Below are positions 9,664 through 21,367 of a stretch of 64,000 nt of DNA, piece after piece. Position 1 is the first letter of the stretch; each line of letters begins with the position of its first letter. The stretch spans positions 19,854,879-19,918,878 of the forward strand of contig NC_071329.1 in the NCBI RefSeq assembly GCF_010183535.1, read 5' to 3'. The notes below the pieces were generated by a model that saw only the letters and a program-made list of their open reading frames with translations, was not told the origin of the DNA and made no database searches. Both the position numbers and the translations under genes were made by a program. The stretch comes from Caenorhabditis remanei (Eukaryota; Nematoda; Chromadorea; Rhabditida; Rhabditidae).

Positions 9664-12600
9664 CTAATTATCAATAGATCGATAAGTGCTCCCACCACTA
9701 TCCATATGTCGTAGACCCGCCATTGTGAATGCTCCTTTTGGTTCTGGAGACGTTGTGGCGGGAGGGTGATCACCGTTGGCCTAGAAATTTATTTTTATTA
9801 ATAATTTGTTTTGATTTTTGTTTTCTGTTTTATCGCGCCTTATTTTCAGATCATTTTTTGCAGAAGCAGATGTTTTTGATCATTTCCTTTTTCTTTAAGA
9901 AGGTAGATCTAAAATGGAATTAAAAAATAGTTTGCGACACGCCCCTTTCACCACGTTTTGGGATTTTTGGCGAAAAACGCCGTTTTTCAGATAAAAAATT
10001 CAGAATTTTTGTGACAAAATCAAGGATTTTTGGTGAAAAACTTCAATTTTCAAACGAAAATTTGGCATTTTTGGGCCAAAATCGGGGATTTTCGGAGAAA
10101 AACTTCAATTTTCAAACAAAAATCTGAGATTTTCGGTGAAAAAACCGCAATATTATGACAAAAATTCAGAATTATTAGGCGAAAAACTTTCGCTTACGAG
10201 TCAAAAACCTCGTTTTTCAAACAAAAAGTTGGGATTCTTAGACCAAAACCTCCATTTTTGAGTCAAAAACTGTAATTTTAAGACAAAAATTTGGAATTTT
10301 AAGAACAAAAACCGCAATTTTCAGAGTGTGACTACTTAATTGGCATTATTACTTTGCTCTTCTTTTCTAACTCCTTCTCATAATCCAACTCGACCACTGC
10401 CATATCCCGTAACCTCCTCTCAACATCTTCTCCGTTCAACACAATCGGTTTGTGAATAACCGTCGATGGCGATGAAGCGTCACTCTCCACAGAAACCGAT
10501 GATTCAACAGGTTTTTCTTCCTAAAAATCACTGATTTCAATCAGAACAATGACCTGTTTTCAGATACCTACCTTAATAGTCTGTAACTCCGTCTCCTCCG
10601 GCTCCACACTCTTCCGCCGTCTGTGCATTTTATGGTGTAAACCTCCTTTGATATTGACAACTTTCTTCTTTAAATCATGCAAATGATCGATTCCCTCATC
10701 AATCATGTTATTGAATCGCGATGTCGATGACTCTTTTTGATTCTCTTGAACCGGAATATCTTCTGGCATTCGTTTCATTTTCAGTGACGCATTTGTCACC
10801 ATTCCACGATGTTTTACGTTTTCCTTATGCTGTGGTCGTGTCCACATAAGTTCCCCTCGTTTCTCTTTACTCCACATGTTGTCCAGAAGTGAGTTTCGAA
10901 GAGAATTGACAACCTGGAAGAAATGAGTTCTTATGGGTCATTAAGCATGAATTGGTTGTCATAAAAGTCACAAACGACCATTTCTAGTACTAAACCACCA
11001 GTTTTTAATGATTTCCAGAAGAAATTAGACGGACAAATGAGATATTTGGTACATGAGGAATGAAAACTGAAACAACGAATTCCAACAGCGGGAAAATTTG
11101 GCTCTGGGACATTTTGCCATTAATTATAGGAAAACTTCCAAAGCTTTATAGGGAAAATCATATCACCTTAATTAGCATAATCAGCGCGTACTAATGGTAT
11201 GTTTTTTTCCCTATAAAGCTTTGGAAATTTTCCTATAATGTCCCAGAGCCGAAAATTTGATTAATCATAATTTAGCACAGACGGAAAACTGACAAAATCA
11301 AGTAGAACATAATGATAGAAAATCGAAATTCTACCAAAGTACAGAGTCAATTCCTAATGATCAGCTCCAGATGAACGTCGACAGCCTCTAGTAAACGTCT
11401 CGTCAGGTAATAATCGGCGATAACCTATAGAACAACTAGAACTACCTCAACATCGAGAATATTCGTAATTCTCCAAAATTTACCAAGCTTTCGAATGGTG
11501 GCATTTATGTGTAACTTCTTCACAAAAACCGTAATTGTTGTAATAGAGAATGTTATATTCTCATAGCATTCCTAATTTTCCGATTCAATATCAAATTTGT
11601 ACTTTTCCGGTGGTTTTGCGAGTTTTCACCGGCGGTGAGAGTTCGGCTCACTAGGGCAGGTCGAGGAATCAGTTTGGAGCTATGGGACGTGACCTATATC
11701 ATTTGAAACCTGAAAAAACGCTGATTTCAAATATATATTTAATTTTTGCTCTCGAGGCCTGGTATCCGTGTAAAACTAGATCAAAACTTGGAAAAATTTC
11801 AAATTATTACCTTTCTGACAAGCGAAAAAGTTTTTTGGATTTTTTTATTGCATTTTTCGCGTGTTGAAAAAGTAATAATTCTCCCTTTTTTCAAAACTTT
11901 GACCTTGCCTTTCTCGAATACCAGGCCTCGAAAGCAAAAATTGAATACATATTTGGAATAATCGTTTTCTCAGCTTTTTATCTCAGTTTTTCCTGATATA
12001 GGTCACATCCAATACCTCCAAACTGACATGACCTTCCCTAGTCAGACATGGCTCAACGATTTCCGCAGCCGTTACGTATTCCAAAATTGTTGAATACTTG
12101 CTGTAAATTTTAAAAATACAAATGTTTACTTATGAATTTTACTTCTGCACCAATAAAACTGAGCCGAATCCAGAATTATTATTTTAACGATGAGTGGCCG
12201 ATAGCTTTCCCATACACCGCCTTATTTCCCCCCCCCCCCCCCCGTTTTTTTCCCGTACCAGCAGCGTATCAGGCAACATTTCGTATTGCGCCCTCAAATG
12301 AATCGCATCAACCGCGCGCAACGCTAAATCGGCGGCTCCATTGAAAAGTGCCAGATAGCATCCGCGTAGTAGATGATTCAAGAATTCTCCGGTCACTTGT
12401 TGTCGTGGTTTTCGGGAGAAATCTTCGATCACTTCATGAGATTCAGTTTCGAGCACACGACTTCGGAATGCTGTTTCGGGAAATGTGAATCCGGAGCGAC
12501 AAACTGGAAATGATCAAATTTTGAGGAAAAATAGAAAAAAATACCTGAAAGAGTTCCCAAACAGACATATCTCGCTGCAACTTCAGATGCCACCTCGAAT

Positions 12601-13714
12601 AATGATTCATTGACGGAGAATAATATTCTATTGATAACCATAAACTTATTTTCCCCATTCATCTTCGACACTGACGGAAATGGACCGAAGCGGAGTGTAT
12701 TCTGGAAAATAAATTCAATTTGATGAAAACATAGCATAAAAACCAACCAGAACTGGAGTAATATTGGCATTCCTGGCGATGGGGACATCGGTTTGCACCT
12801 GTATTTTCGCCGGATCGTGATATACACTGTGATGGCGAATAGAAGGGATTCGGATGTCTTCCATCTGCAATGTTGACTGAATTTGGCGTGCGGAACTCAA
12901 GAAAAATTGTGAAATATGACAAGTTTTTGGGCCTAGAAATCTAACCAAGTGGTTTCGAAAAAATCACCGTGTGCATAGCAAGTTTTCTAAAGTTTCGCAA
13001 GAAATTTAGAGGAAATAAGCGAAAAAATTCCAAAACTGCACCTTTTTCTCACTGTTATCTGCATTTTCCACAATTTCCTCATTATAGATCGCAATGAGAA
13101 ACGTTTCGAACAGCGAAATACTTTTGTGCTGTTTTTTGGAAAGAGCCAGTAAATAGAGAGAAACGAATCCGGGTACAAATTGAAGTGCATACAATCGGAG
13201 GACTCCTGAAATAGAAAAATGTGAATTTTGTTGTTATAACATGATTTTTTTTCAATTTTTCGTCGAAAATGTGAGCATTTGCGATTATTTTTCAGATTTT
13301 CTTCTAATTCTGAATGATAGTCGAAAATATTGCTATTTCGCGAAAAAAACCGAGAAAATTAAAATTTTGAAAATGTACCCGGGCTTTGACAACTTGATTT
13401 TTCATTGTTCAATTGATCAATTGAGAGCTAACCTTCTTTATAATAAATCGCTAATATTTGTCCAATAATGGACTGTATCAGGTCTACATCAGTATAATTC
13501 GAGGCAATGTAGTTGGCAGCAAATAAAGAGTTTGGGGCGACCTGTAAGTATATTTTTATAAACATTTTATTAAAAACTTTTGAAAAAATCTCACTTTGTT
13601 CAGGAATTTCTTTTTCAAATGATTTTCCTCTCGCTTATCGGCCAATTTATTCGGAATAGCTGCAGCCGACGCGGCGACTTCCAGAAAAAAATCGGAGAGC
13701 TGGTCTGCGTTCAT
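9664..13714 (-). CDS. Hyccin/FAM126 homologue (PI4KIII-alpha complex subunit)
   Basis: Exons (minus): 13595-13714, 13433-13541, 13042-13205, 12748-12864, 12545-12701, 12259-12503, 10572-10913, then either 10332-10520 (480 aa) or 9664-9780 (456 aa) as last exon. Similarity to vertebrate hyccin is by recognition: RLYALQFVPGFVSLYLLAL, FLIAIYNEEIVEN, HHSVYHDPAKI, and LRAQYEMLPDTLL followed by NSLR. In animals hyccin joins TTC7 and EFR3 to hold PI4-kinase III-alpha at the plasma membrane. The conserved helical part is residues 1-310. The tail is basic and Ser-rich, unrelated to anything I recognise. Both candidate last exons begin in phase 0 after the same donor (ATTAAG|GTAGGT) and end with their own stop. 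The large intron 10914-12258 is repeat-rich, with a 16-C tract by its 5' splice site. Confidence 0.85.
9940..10331. repeat. Degenerate tandem repeats, about 30 bp unit
   Basis: Irregular reiteration of a unit like CAAAAACTTCAATTTTCAAA / GGATTTTCGG between the two alternative last exons of the hyccin gene. The period is loose (about 28-36 bp) and copies are diverged. No coding signal. Confidence 0.6.
11094..11250. repeat. Short inverted repeat
   Basis: Arms TTCGGCTCTGGGACATT-type and CTATAAAGCTTTGG-type sequences recur as complements (left 11094-11150, right 11195-11250) around an unrelated 40-bp centre. Lies in the hyccin intron. Confidence 0.75.
11650..12041. repeat. Palindromic element, family B
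   Basis: Ends ACTAGGGCAGGTCG and GACCTTCCCTAGT are near-complements, followed inwards by AGTTTGGAGCTATGGGACG / CTCCAAACTGACATG and CGAGGCCTGGTAT / ATACCAGGCCTCG. Two more copies lie at 40612-40960 and 61613-61916, all in introns. Confidence 0.85.
12228..12243. repeat. 16-nt poly-C (poly-G on minus strand) tract
   Basis: Uninterrupted run of 16 C on the plus strand. On the transcribed minus strand it is a G16 run starting 16 nt after exon 12259-12503 ends. Such monoG tracts are known in C. elegans as deletion hot spots when the FANCJ helicase dog-1 is lost. Confidence 0.95.
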
Positions 13715-14165
13715 AATTTTTTCGTGCGAATTCCACGCCTATTTTCCATTTAGATTTCGTTTGAAAAATGTCGGAAAATCGCTGAAAATTGCTGAAAATC
13801 AGGGAAATCGTGGAAATTATAAACAACACGCGCAGCGGGATAGCGGAGTGTCGTAGTTGTGTCTGCGTCTCTTCGAAGAGAGAGAGAAGACCACTTTTCG
13901 GGGGCCGTTTGCAACAAAATTGAATAATTGGATAATTGGTTAATCGATTAGTTTGATAAGCTGGAAAAATAAAGATATTTAGATATAAATATAAATATGT
14001 AGAAATTGTAATAGACGGGTAAATGGGTATACGAGGCCAGGAACACAGAGCAGACTTGTTCGGATCCAAAGGGAACCGGAGAATCAAATTTTTCTTTTCT
14101 TTGGATAATCTATTATTTAAAAGCATTCGGAGAGTACCTAACGCAAATATCATCAAAAAAAGTTT
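13715..14165. promoter_or_regulatory. Presumed hyccin promoter / 5' UTR region
   Basis: Upstream of the hyccin start with no plus-strand gene. Contains CTCTTCGAAGAGAGAGAG and short dyads. No recognisable motif allows a precise promoter call. A long open minus frame (13647-14156) crosses the start but lacks support. Confidence 0.35.
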
Positions 14166-14612
14166 CTACAGTACCACTCAAACGGTTATCAACTTTGGCG
14201 GTTTTCAGTGGAAAATGACCAACTTTGAGAGTGTATTTCGGTGTCACCTGATTTTCCGACGAGTTTTGTTTTGTATGGGTTCGACAGATCGAAAGCAGTA
14301 CATCATTTCTGTAGTTGACCATTTTTTTGAAGGGACATTACCAAATAAGTTACAGGTTGTCAAAGTTAAAAGCTTCAAAATTTCGCTAATATCACTGAAG
14401 CTAGTTGGTATTTGATTACCTGTAACTTTCATGGTATTGTCTCCACAAAAAAATGGTCAACTAGAAAAATAATGTACTTTTTTTGCTCTGTCCAACCCAT
14501 ACAAAATAAAAATTGTCGGACAATCATTTGACACCGAAATACACTGTCAAAGTTGGTCATTTTCCACTTAAAAAAGCCTAATTTGATAACCTTTTGAGCG
14601 GTACTGTACATC
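14166..14612. repeat. Palindromic MITE-like element, family A
   Basis: Well-preserved copy of about 445 bp. Ends are ACAGTACCACTCAAA and TTTGAGCGGTACTGTA. Mirrored inner segments are GGAAAATGACCAACTTTG and its complement, then GAGTGTATTTCGGTGTCA and its complement. Intergenic. Confidence 0.9.
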
Positions 14613-15166
14613 ACAGTTGTACGGAATGCATATTTTTTATTTCAGGAATCCGAAATTCAGAATTGTTGTTGAAAAATTGGAATTCAAAACAGGAACAGAA
14701 GAAGAATTTGGAATCCGATATACCCTTCTTACAGTATTTTTTTCCATATTCAGTATTGAGTTTCCTGACAATTGAGTATAGTCCCCCATTTAAATACATG
14801 GTACAATACAATATTGCTTCAAAGAAAATTAATTGAAAAACAAGTTATACATACAAGTATTCATATTATTCTTTATTTTAAATTCCACCAAACTCATTAA
14901 AATATTATTTTTCTTGTGTACCTAACTCACTTCCTCCTGTGGCCGAATATACTGTTTTCCAGGTGACAAATACTCTGAGGAACTTGTCGTTGTCCGTGTT
15001 AAAGTAATTGCTTCTTATAGGCGGTGAGAATTCATTAAAAAGTTGGCTCAAAGTTCTGAAAATAGATGGTCTGGGAGAGCAGAACTCAAGACCGACCAAG
15101 TGAGAAAATGGGGTACTTGTGATGATTCAGAGCAAAATGTTATGAGCTCATAACTAATTCGACTGA
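14613..15166. other. Intergenic; possible fragment of a small minus-strand gene
   Basis: A minus-strand open stretch (14905-15099) ends 29 bp before an AATAAA-like signal near 14872 and is preceded by a plausible acceptor (TATTTTCAG at about 15060). No upstream exon could be joined, because a palindromic repeat starts at 15167. I would not call a gene without transcript data. Confidence 0.25.
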
Positions 15167-15415
15167 AAGTTGTCCAAAGTAGCCAGTGCTTTTCCGCGTT
15201 CTCCTCTGCGCCTTTAAGGTAATCGCGGCGAGACCTGCGCATTTTTTTGGAGGGAAAGTTAAGTTTTCGAAATTAAACTTTTTTTGATTTCCCTCCAAAA
15301 AACAAGCTGGTTTCCCCGCGATTACTGCAGAGGAGAACGCTGAAAAGAACTGGGTACTTTGGTCACCTTTTCCTGGCGGATTTTCCGCGGAAAAGTTATT
15401 TTGGACGCATCATGA
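15167..15415. repeat. Palindromic element, family D
   Basis: Complementary halves: TCCAAAGTAGCC..., CTCTGCGCCTTTAAGGTAATC and GGAGGGAAAGTTAA mirror GATTACTGCAGAGGAGAACG and TTTCCCTCC. A second copy is at 22346-22640. Marked by TTTTCCGCG on both ends. Confidence 0.85.
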
Positions 15416-17579
15416 TCTATCCTGAATGTTTCAGCCAATAAAGCACTTGAATGATTTTGTGGTCCTCTTGTGAAATAAGTGGTGTAACTGACAACTTTAC
15501 GATTTGAGAAAATAGAGATTCGTAATTCTACAAGCTCAACTAGTGGTTTTGTATTTCCAGATCGTTAAACACAAGTCGTGCATCTTCTCCATACCAACTA
15601 TAACCAACATCAAGAAAATGACTAAATTTCATGATTCCCTATGAAATTTCACACATGTTTTTGATTCTCTTCATTTTTCTTGATTTTTCAAAATTGTTTT
15701 CCCGGTTTCTGAAATTTTTTATTCAGAAAGATTTCGTGACGTCCGTAGTTTTCTGGATCTAGTTACTACAATCCTCCACGTCCTCTATCTCTTTTGCACG
15801 TTTTTCCCGTGTTGTAGTAGATTATCCGAGAGTTTCTGACTTTAATTGGAGTTTTTTCGAAAATCTTTATTTTTAGAGAATTTCATGTTGCGACTTTTGA
15901 TTTTTTGGATTTTCCTTTACTTCTGACTAATGCATTTTGTGTCTTCTTTGAATGTGACACACGGAATAGAAGACATGCAAATTCTCAAATGCTGATTGAA
16001 ATGAAAATTATACATAGCCAGAAGTTTTGAGCTTCATTCTTATAATCTGAGCAATGCTGTACTAATACAGCAGCAGGGCAAAAGATTTTTGTTTGAGTCT
16101 AGTCTCTACTAGGAATTTAGTTCCTGCTCCAGCTGGTCCAGACAGTTCATGCTTCTTAGGGGTTATACATGTGAATCTCTAGAGAACGATTACTATTCAT
16201 CTTTATTATTTTTTGTCTCTAATTGTTTCACGGGTTGTCATACTTCCTTCTTGTACAATCACTAGTTCTCAGAATCGGTGTTGTGATATTATTATTAAAA
16301 ACGAACAATGGAAACTGGTGGGCCGGCTTTATACGATGACTTACATAACAAATTATGTAAGCTTGACTATGAGATCAAATTGAATCTGACATGACAGTGT
16401 CTCTTATCAATGCCGCTCCATCTTCATTTTAAACATAGGCAGAACAAAAAGTTCCAACAAAGTTCTTGGAATGTCATCAAATGGGTTGTTCTCTCATCTT
16501 TGAACTTTTAGGTTCAAAAAAGTACTATACCAGAAGATTAGGAGGTTTTTAAAATCATATAGTGACTAAATCATGTTACTGAAATTTATAATGTATTTAA
16601 CTAAACTCAGAAAATTCAGAGAGGATCACAAAAAACCTTATTAGCTCATCAAAGTACTAATTTGGGGATTTTGTTAACGAAAAAAAGTATACCCTTGAGT
16701 TTTCTAAGGTGATTTTATGTGTGAGTTCCAAATTCTAGTGCAAATCTTTGACATGTTTTTTGAACTTTGTAATAAGCTTGGTTTCCGCAGCAACACCTCA
16801 AACGGAGAAAACAGATAAAACACCACTTTCTCGATAGGCTATTTCAACTTCAAGATACAGACCAAGTAAAAACATAATATGTACCAAGTTGTCTAACAAA
16901 ATTACGTTTTATCACTTTTTTGCTCGCCAGGGAGTTGAACTAAGATTCTGAGAATTAGGAATTACCGGTGTGTTTGACTAGTATTCAAACATTTAGGTTT
17001 AAAAATATATAAAATAATCAGTTTTTGGCTGTTGGTTTATAGGATATGCCGTATTGTATGTTTAAGTGCAATAAGGTTGTAAAGAAGGTTTTGTATTTAT
17101 ATCACTAATTGAATTTTAGCACTAAGTTAAGCTGATATACACAATTTTCAAATAGCTCAGCCGAAGCTTTCTTACTATCTATCATGTAATCCAACATGTT
17201 TTACTCAATTGCTCATCTTTTCTGATAGGTCAACCTATACACATTTTCTTATGATATTTCTTCTGATCCACTTGCGCAATTCTACTCTACAATTTTCGGA
17301 TTACCTATATTTCCTGATTCAAATATCATTGACAATCTGCCTTCGAATCAACACTGAGAATGAGATCCGCCCATTTTTTGGTCCCCTGTGGTTTTGGGAC
17401 AGCGACGACATTGCCCGCCTACTTTTTTTCTCAGTTTCTCATAGGTTTACATTATTCATTTCCATATTTCTTCTTTTCTTTTCTTCAAAATTTTCATCCA
17501 CCTCACTTCCTTATTTAAGGAAATGTCAACCATCTCTGAGGTTTCCCAACCTTCGCCATCGTTTCGTTTCCAGTCCAAC
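15416..17579. other. Gene-poor AT-rich interval
   Basis: About 2.2 kb without a supportable exon on either strand. Open frames near 17209-17583 are low-complexity and hydrophobic by base composition (T-rich). It is presumably the upstream region of the chemoreceptor gene. I see no tRNA, strong dyad or tandem array here. Confidence 0.5.
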
Positions 17580-20295
17580 ATGATTCCTGGCTACGCTATG
17601 CAGGTGATGTGTATCGCCTTTTATAGCTGTGTTGTCATTGTGGTCCATCGGATCAAAAGTACTGATTGTCAAGCTGCACCATTCTACACGCTCTTCTTTT
17701 ATGTTGGTAAGTCAAACTACTGAACAGTTTTCTCTTAAGAACTTTATAACTTCAAACTTTTATATTCAAAACTATATGCTTGGTTTCTCTGAGAGGACAA
17801 ACTTCGAAAAGATTATGGTTCTATTGTTTTTGCCTCGAGCTTGTAAACTGCTTTGTTTTTCGTACTCTTCGTACTCTCTTTCGATACACGAATTACCTGT
17901 TTTCAGTTTTCGGGAAGAGTTTCCATTTTTGGCGAAATTGATAGAAAATCACGTATTCTGACTTTTGTTTTTAAATGATTTGAGGTTTGGTTACCGGGTC
18001 AAAACTACAAAGTGATTTGATACTAATCGTAGCTTTATTGGCAACATTTGTGTGAACGTCATCAAAAAACATATATGTATAGGTTACTCGCCTTGTGGAG
18101 TTGTTCTACATCTATGTTTACTGAAAATGTTATGTCTTCTGGTGGCGGGAGAAGGGACTTATAAAACCATTTATTACATGGTGAGAATCAACAACTAAGA
18201 GTTCTCTACATCTTATATAGGCAGATCTTCTTGCCACGTGTGACCTCGGGGTTGGACGTTCACTAGGCTAGGCCATGCTAGTTCACGCCACAACACCTCC
18301 CTTTCTTTAATAAAAGTTCGTTTGTCTACTGTCTTGCATATTCGGTTCTTCCACGACAGCCGCTGCCTAGACTCCACAGCATTTCTTCTTTTGGACCCAT
18401 GTCCGCATCATTGCTTCGATCTTCTGATCTTCAGCCAACGATCTTCAGCAGATGTCATTTCCCTATGCATCTCACAGCTTCCACACGAAATCTACCATTC
18501 GAAATCGTTGAACACGAGTACCTCGATCCATCTTCACTCGGCGCTGCTGCTGGTTCTTCTACTTCCACTTCTACTGTTACTGCTTCTACGGTTTCTTCCT
18601 TCTGGGTGATCCGATGATCCTGAGCTCCTCGCTCTCCTACCCTTCTCCTCCACCAAAGGACATAACAGGCGCACCAGCCAACGGTCCCGTCCGACATGCC
18701 AAGCCCCCGGGCGTCGGTTCGTTGTTCAGATCCTGATCGCCAATTGTTATGTCTTCTGGTGGCGGGAGAAGGGACTTATAAAACCATTTATTTACATGGT
18801 GAGAATCAACAACTAAGAGTTCTCTACATCTTATATAGGCAGATCTTCTTGCCACGTGTGACCTCGGGGTTGGACGTTCACTAGGCTAGGCCATGCTAGT
18901 TCACGCCACAACAGAAAAAGTGTGGAACGTTCTAAATATAAATGTCAACGTCATTATACAGTGACATAATCTCAGTTTGAGCAGACTGTGAATTAATTGC
19001 CTTGAGGTTTCAGAGCGTAGGCCTTTGAGGTGATGACGCTAGAAACGCTAAACCGTCTAGAATCTAATACAATGTATCTATCATCAACGGGCGGCACTAA
19101 AATGAGTTATTTGATATTGAAACAAAGTTGATGTCCGTTGAGATTTGGTTTATATCAAAATTGAAAAGTATATCAATGACCTTAAGAAGGAGGATGAGAT
19201 AAAATAGAATAAAGTTTTGCTGAGGTTTTAGCAATCTCTGTCAATACCTTTGGGAGTTAAGGGCTGCTGCACTTATAGTCGTGAACTTTGACTGGTTTTA
19301 TTTCTCTGGAGACGTTTTTAGTATAATCAAGTAGCTATAATCAAAGTTTGATTCTCGTACAACCGATCTTTTGATTTTCAGGACTTGTCGACATCGGCCA
19401 TGCATGCGCTCTCTTCTGGATGTGTTTTGAACATGAGGTCATCCGAGGAGAAGTACTGTACCCGATCACTTTTATATGTAGTCTAGCCACCTGTTTCTGC
19501 TACCTCGTAAATATTATTGGAAATGGATTAATGGCTATTAATCGTTATTCAGCAACCTATTTGGGACATCATCAGGTAATCGAGCAAATCCGAACGTTTT
19601 GAGTGGGGTTCTGAAGTTTTCAGCATTTCTCAAAGAACCGCACTACCGCGTATCTGACTGCCACGTTCATTTTGGCAGCAATTTCATCCATCCCAGCTAT
19701 ATTTCGCGAAAGAACGTATCTGCTGATTGATGGCGAATGGACTTTCACACTAACTCCAATTTGGTTGATCCATGTACGTTTCAATTAAATTTGTTGTGTC
19801 CTCTAATTCTTGAATTTTCAGTTGCAACGCTACATCATCATCGGCTGGATGATTGTCTATTTTATTGTTGCCCCAGTTTTCTCTATAATGGCTTGGCTAA
19901 GAATCAAGAATTTCATTCATTCTGTCCGTTATCATAAGAGTGATCACACTATAATTTACTTCAATGTTGCACACATCATCTGCCATTTCTTGATTTTATG
20001 CTTCGAGATTTTTGAAGTCTACAAACCGGATAATACTCTTATATCCTTTGTCCACGAACATGTAAGTTGAAAAAGTGGATAAGAAAACAAGATGTTGAAT
20101 AAATTGTAGATATTTCAGTTCTACGTCTTCTTGTTTGGTGCCATTGTCTTCAATGGATTCAGTATTGTCTTCACTACTAAACGTGTTCGTCAGGGTCTTA
20201 CAAAACTCGTTTGCCGTGTCACTGAATTTGGAAGAGGAAAAGTGTCAAGCTCCAACCCAACGACTCAAATTTTTCAAGTTTCCGGTCGCTTTTAA
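17580..20295 (+). CDS. Seven-TM serpentine chemoreceptor (SRG-superfamily-like)
   Basis: Exons 17580-17706, 19382-19575, 19624-19773, 19822-20061, 20119-20295; 295 residues. The start follows GTTTCCAG|TCCAAC, a trans-splice-like acceptor; an in-frame ATG at 17523 is the alternative. About seven hydrophobic segments are spread over the protein, with an AINRYSA motif after TM3 (the position of the DRY-like motif in worm receptors) and a basic cytoplasmic end (TKRVRQGLTK). Length and exon pattern fit the nematode SRG superfamily (srg/srx/srv/sru/srxa groups); I cannot place the class with certainty. Such receptors are usually expressed in ciliated sensory neurons. The first intron is unusually long (1675 bp) because a 786-bp LTR element lies inside it. 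Confidence 0.85.
18128..18913 (-). mobile_element. Short non-autonomous LTR retrotransposon, minus orientation
   Basis: Two near-identical direct repeats (18128-18295, 168 bp; 18745-18913, 169 bp; one visible indel) begin TGTTATG and end ACAACA, so they carry TG...CA-type termini on either strand. They are flanked by a 5-bp duplication GAAAA (18123-18127 and 18914-18918). Read on the minus strand, the LTR holds TATATAAG; a primer-binding-site-like TGGCGATCAGGATC begins 2 nt inside, and a polypurine tract AAAGAAAGGGAGG (18296-18308) precedes the 3' LTR. The 449-bp interior has only a short open frame starting at 18695-18697, possibly a gag remnant; no protease, RT or integrase. It sits antisense in the chemoreceptor intron and looks recent. 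Confidence 0.88.
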
Positions 20296-20459
20296 CCAGC
20301 GAAGTTTGTCTTAAATACTTAACTTATTGGATTTCTGTGAAATTATTTATCAACATTGTTTTATTAATGAAGGACTATATATAAAAATATAAGGTTTTCA
20401 GTACAATAGCAAATTGAAAATGATCGCTTACTGGTATATAGAAAAACTCATCGATCAAC

Positions 20460-21367
20460 TTAAAATTTGATATCTGGGTTATTTCTTTTCAAAGCAGCTT
20501 GATCTTCCGCAGACAACGTCTGGAACTCCTGATGAAGTCGTTTTGCCTCAGCATCGTCAATTGGTTTCCCAGTTGTTAAGGAGCAAAGAGTATGAGTAAC
20601 CATGTGAATGAGCTGAAAATGAAGTATACTCAACATATTTTGATAATGTGGAGAAAACTAGAGTGTGAAATTAATACCGACCACTTGCATACGAGTAGTA
20701 TAACTATGTGAATGTAATAAAGTATTAAAAATACCTTGGGCAGTTACAAACACTCGCTCATATGCACTTTATGAAAAACTTTCTAACCTTCTTAGCATAT
20801 TCAATGGCAGAAGGAGATAGTCCTTCCAAACGTCTCTTATTTCCCTCGAGCACATTGGCCAAACGGTTTCCTAAATCCGGGTGTTTCTTTGAAACTTCTT
20901 GAATCATTTCGCCACATTGAGAGAAACATGCATGCTTTTGGAATACCTGGTAATTAATACAGAAGCAGTAAAAAGTGAGTGAGTGATTTATTAGGGTATA
21001 CCTCGTGAAGAACCGGCTTCTCTTCGGCAGTAATTGATGAGGAGAACTCCAATTGTTCAGTTGGGAACATGTCTGAAATAGAAAAACTGGGTATGATCTA
21101 CCGTATTTTCTTTAAATGATCGACATGCCGCTCTATTTTTTTGAATGAAGAGTTCTGAGTGACATTTTCTATAACAGAGCTTGACTAATGTTATGCAGAA
21201 AGTCTTTAAGTACAAACACAACAGAAATGTTCTTAACTGGATTTCTTTTAAAAATAGAATTTTGCGAAATCTGATTGTTTGATTCTTCTGACTCTTGTTT
21301 TTCCAAATTTTTGAACCCGTGGTTTAGACTCACTTTTGACACATTCTGGTAGGGATGCAACACTCAT
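20460..21367 (-). CDS. far-7: Fatty-acid and retinol-binding (FAR) protein
   Basis: Exons (minus): 21334-21367, 21002-21072, 20788-20946, 20460-20612; 138 residues. The Gp-FAR-1 family signature runs through the protein: PTEQLEFSSSITAEEK, KKHPDLGNRLANVLEGNKRR, LSPSAIEYAKK and FQTLSAEDQAALKR. The fold is alpha-helical and binds fatty acids and retinol. The N terminus (MSVASLPECVK) has no signal peptide, unlike most FARs. This matches my memory of Ce-FAR-7, described as cytosolic and located on this chromosome, so I give that symbol with reserve. An acceptor (TTTTTCCAG) lies about 30 nt upstream of the ATG, suggesting trans-splicing. The gene lies downstream of another minus-strand gene and could be in an operon with it. 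Confidence 0.85.

Noticed and set aside
13647..14156. 169-codon minus-strand frame over the hyccin start
   Set aside because: The real first exon (13595-13714) is in another frame; composition is unlike a protein.
16915..16975. tRNA-like 3' half on the minus strand (GTTCAACTCCCTGGCGAGC)
   Set aside because: No matching acceptor stem or D-arm about 70 nt upstream; probably chance or a decayed fragment.
17209..17583. Hydrophobic open frame just before the chemoreceptor gene
   Set aside because: Considered as an extra N-terminal exon, but no donor in phase and T-rich composition explain it.
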